From NCBI GenBank assembly GCA_019634245.1, contig JAHQVR010000121.1, positions 1 through 32,240 of the forward strand: a stretch of DNA of 32,240 nt, given 5' to 3'. The stretch comes from Gammaproteobacteria bacterium. Its GTDB lineage: Bacteria > Pseudomonadota > Gammaproteobacteria > Granulosicoccales > Granulosicoccaceae. Made by a program: the position numbers and the translations under genes. The notes below the pieces were generated by a model. It was not told the origin of the DNA. It was given only the letters and a program-made list of their open reading frames with translations, and did not search any database. Below are positions 31,498 to 32,240 of this stretch, one piece after another; the stretch's first letter is position 1; every line of letters begins with the position of its first letter.

Positions 31498-32240
31498 TTA
31501 CCAACGACGTTCAAAACGTTTTCGCAAAATTACGGCCAGTGCATTCATCACGACCAGAAAGCCGAGTAGCACCATGATGGCCGCCGAAGTGCGTTCGACG
31601 AATGCGCGCTCCGGACTATCGGCCCACAGAAAAACCTGCACAGGCAGTGCGGTCGCTGGATCTGTGACTGAGGCTGGAATGTCCACAATGAAGGCCACCA
31701 TGCCGATCATCAGCAACGGAGCAGATTCGCCAAGTGCTTGCGCAAGACCAATGATCGTGCCGGTGAGTATTCCAGGCATGGCCAGCGGCAGCACATGATG
31801 AAATACCACTTGCAGAGGGGAGGCGCCTAACCCACGCGCAGCTTCTCTAATAGACGGCGGCACGGATTTTAACGCCGCTCGACTGGATATGATAATCGTG
31901 GGAAGCGTCATAAGACTGAGCACAATACCTCCGACCAACGGCGCTGATCTGGGTAACCCAAAAAAGTTTATAAACACCGCCAAACCCAGCAGACCAAACA
32001 CGATCGATGGTACCGCCGCCAGGTTATTGATATTGACCTCAACCAGATCTGTCCACTTGTTTTGTGGGGCAAATTCCTCCAGGTAAATCGCAGCGGCTAC
32101 CGCCACGGGAAAAGACAGAAGGAATGTGATTAACAGGGTGTAGGCTGAACCAATTAAGGCTGCCCGGACACCGGCTTGTTCCGGTTCGCGGGAATCACCA
32201 TTGGTAAAGAAGGTACGGTTGAATCGAGAGTCGGTTGCCC
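31498..32240 (-). CDS. pstA: Phosphate ABC transporter permease PstA (5' part beyond the window)
   Basis: This is an inner-membrane permease of the Pst phosphate importer. The frame is open on the minus strand to the right edge, so this is the C-terminal part of the protein (about 247 residues seen). Just inside the edge are FFTNGDSREPEQAGVRAALIGS and the segment LLITFLLSFPVAVAAAIYLEEFA, as in PstA proteins. The conserved EAA-type loop that contacts PstB is REAARGLGASPLQVVFHHVLPLAMPGI. At least five hydrophobic segments are visible. A GTG at 32106 is inside a transmembrane segment and is not the real start. pstB follows 27 nt downstream. pstC is expected beyond the edge. Confidence 0.93.
   Translation of the reverse strand, partial: ATDSRFNRTFFTNGDSREPEQAGVRAALIGSAYTLLITFLLSFPVAVAAAIYLEEFAPQNKWTDLVEVNINNLAAVPSIVFGLLGLAVFINFFGLPRSAPLVGGIVLSLMTLPTIIISSRAALKSVPPSIREAARGLGASPLQVVFHHVLPLAMPGILTGTIIGLAQALGESAPLLMIGMVAFIVDIPASVTDPATALPVQVFLWADSPERAFVERTSAAIMVLLGFLVVMNALAVILRKRFERRW

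Noticed and set aside
32104..32106. GTG as the start of PstA
   Set aside because: The frame is open and PstA-like up to the right edge, and the GTG falls inside a transmembrane segment.

Overview
The window reads as a chromosomal segment of a free-living, probably marine, gammaproteobacterium. The evidence is the set of gammaproteobacterial-type genes (TamA/TamB, RNase D, GlpE, TruD, RluB, a DUF1820 protein, an FMN-riboswitch rib operon and a Pst phosphate system) together with H-NOX signalling and secreted proteases. There is no phage, plasmid, insertion sequence or CRISPR array. Genus cannot be assigned from the sequence alone.

Layout. 1-1400: a CHMI-like tautomerase-fold protein lacking the catalytic N-terminal proline, and a DUF805 membrane protein. 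1740-3080: an FAD-dependent amine/amino-acid oxidoreductase. 3267-6732: a nitric-oxide signalling module, with an H-NOX heme sensor and a soluble histidine kinase in one operon, and a divergent response regulator carrying an EAL (c-di-GMP phosphodiesterase) domain. 6930-10491: a complete riboflavin operon (ribD-ribE-ribBA-ribH, minus strand) with overlapping genes, behind an FMN riboswitch that probably acts by hiding the ribD ribosome-binding site. 10874-17374: rnd, tamB and tamA, also minus strand. 17748-19417: a secreted thioredoxin-like protein and an SGNH-hydrolase lipoprotein. 19428-25445: glpE, truD, a subtilisin-type secreted protease, a class IV aminotransferase, moaB, rluB and a DUF1820 gene. 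25505-25596: tRNA-Ser(GGA), followed by five consecutive hairpins. 25759-29850: a D-2-hydroxyglutarate-dehydrogenase-like FAD enzyme, a glutathione S-transferase, a trypsin-like secreted protease and an unknown lipoprotein. 29847-32240: phoU, pstB and the 3' part of pstA, which runs off the right edge.

How the parts work together. The H-NOX/kinase/EAL set is a sensor-to-second-messenger relay: NO bound at the H-NOX heme would modulate the kinase, which phosphorylates the REC-EAL protein and changes c-di-GMP. The rib operon makes lumazine and riboflavin from GTP and ribulose-5-phosphate and is fed back by FMN. TamA and TamB form an envelope-spanning machine for outer-membrane assembly or lipid transport. 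PstAB and PhoU belong to phosphate uptake and signalling.

The least ordinary sequence is non-coding. A family of near-palindromic GGTCCGACCC repeats lies at three gene ends: two copies after the FAD enzyme, two after the kinase gene, and a 15-bp-period tandem array that supplies the stop codon of ribH. A run of five perfect hairpins, bounded by a duplicated 10-nt tRNA-end sequence, follows tRNA-Ser. No clearly new multi-gene defence or biosynthetic system was found.
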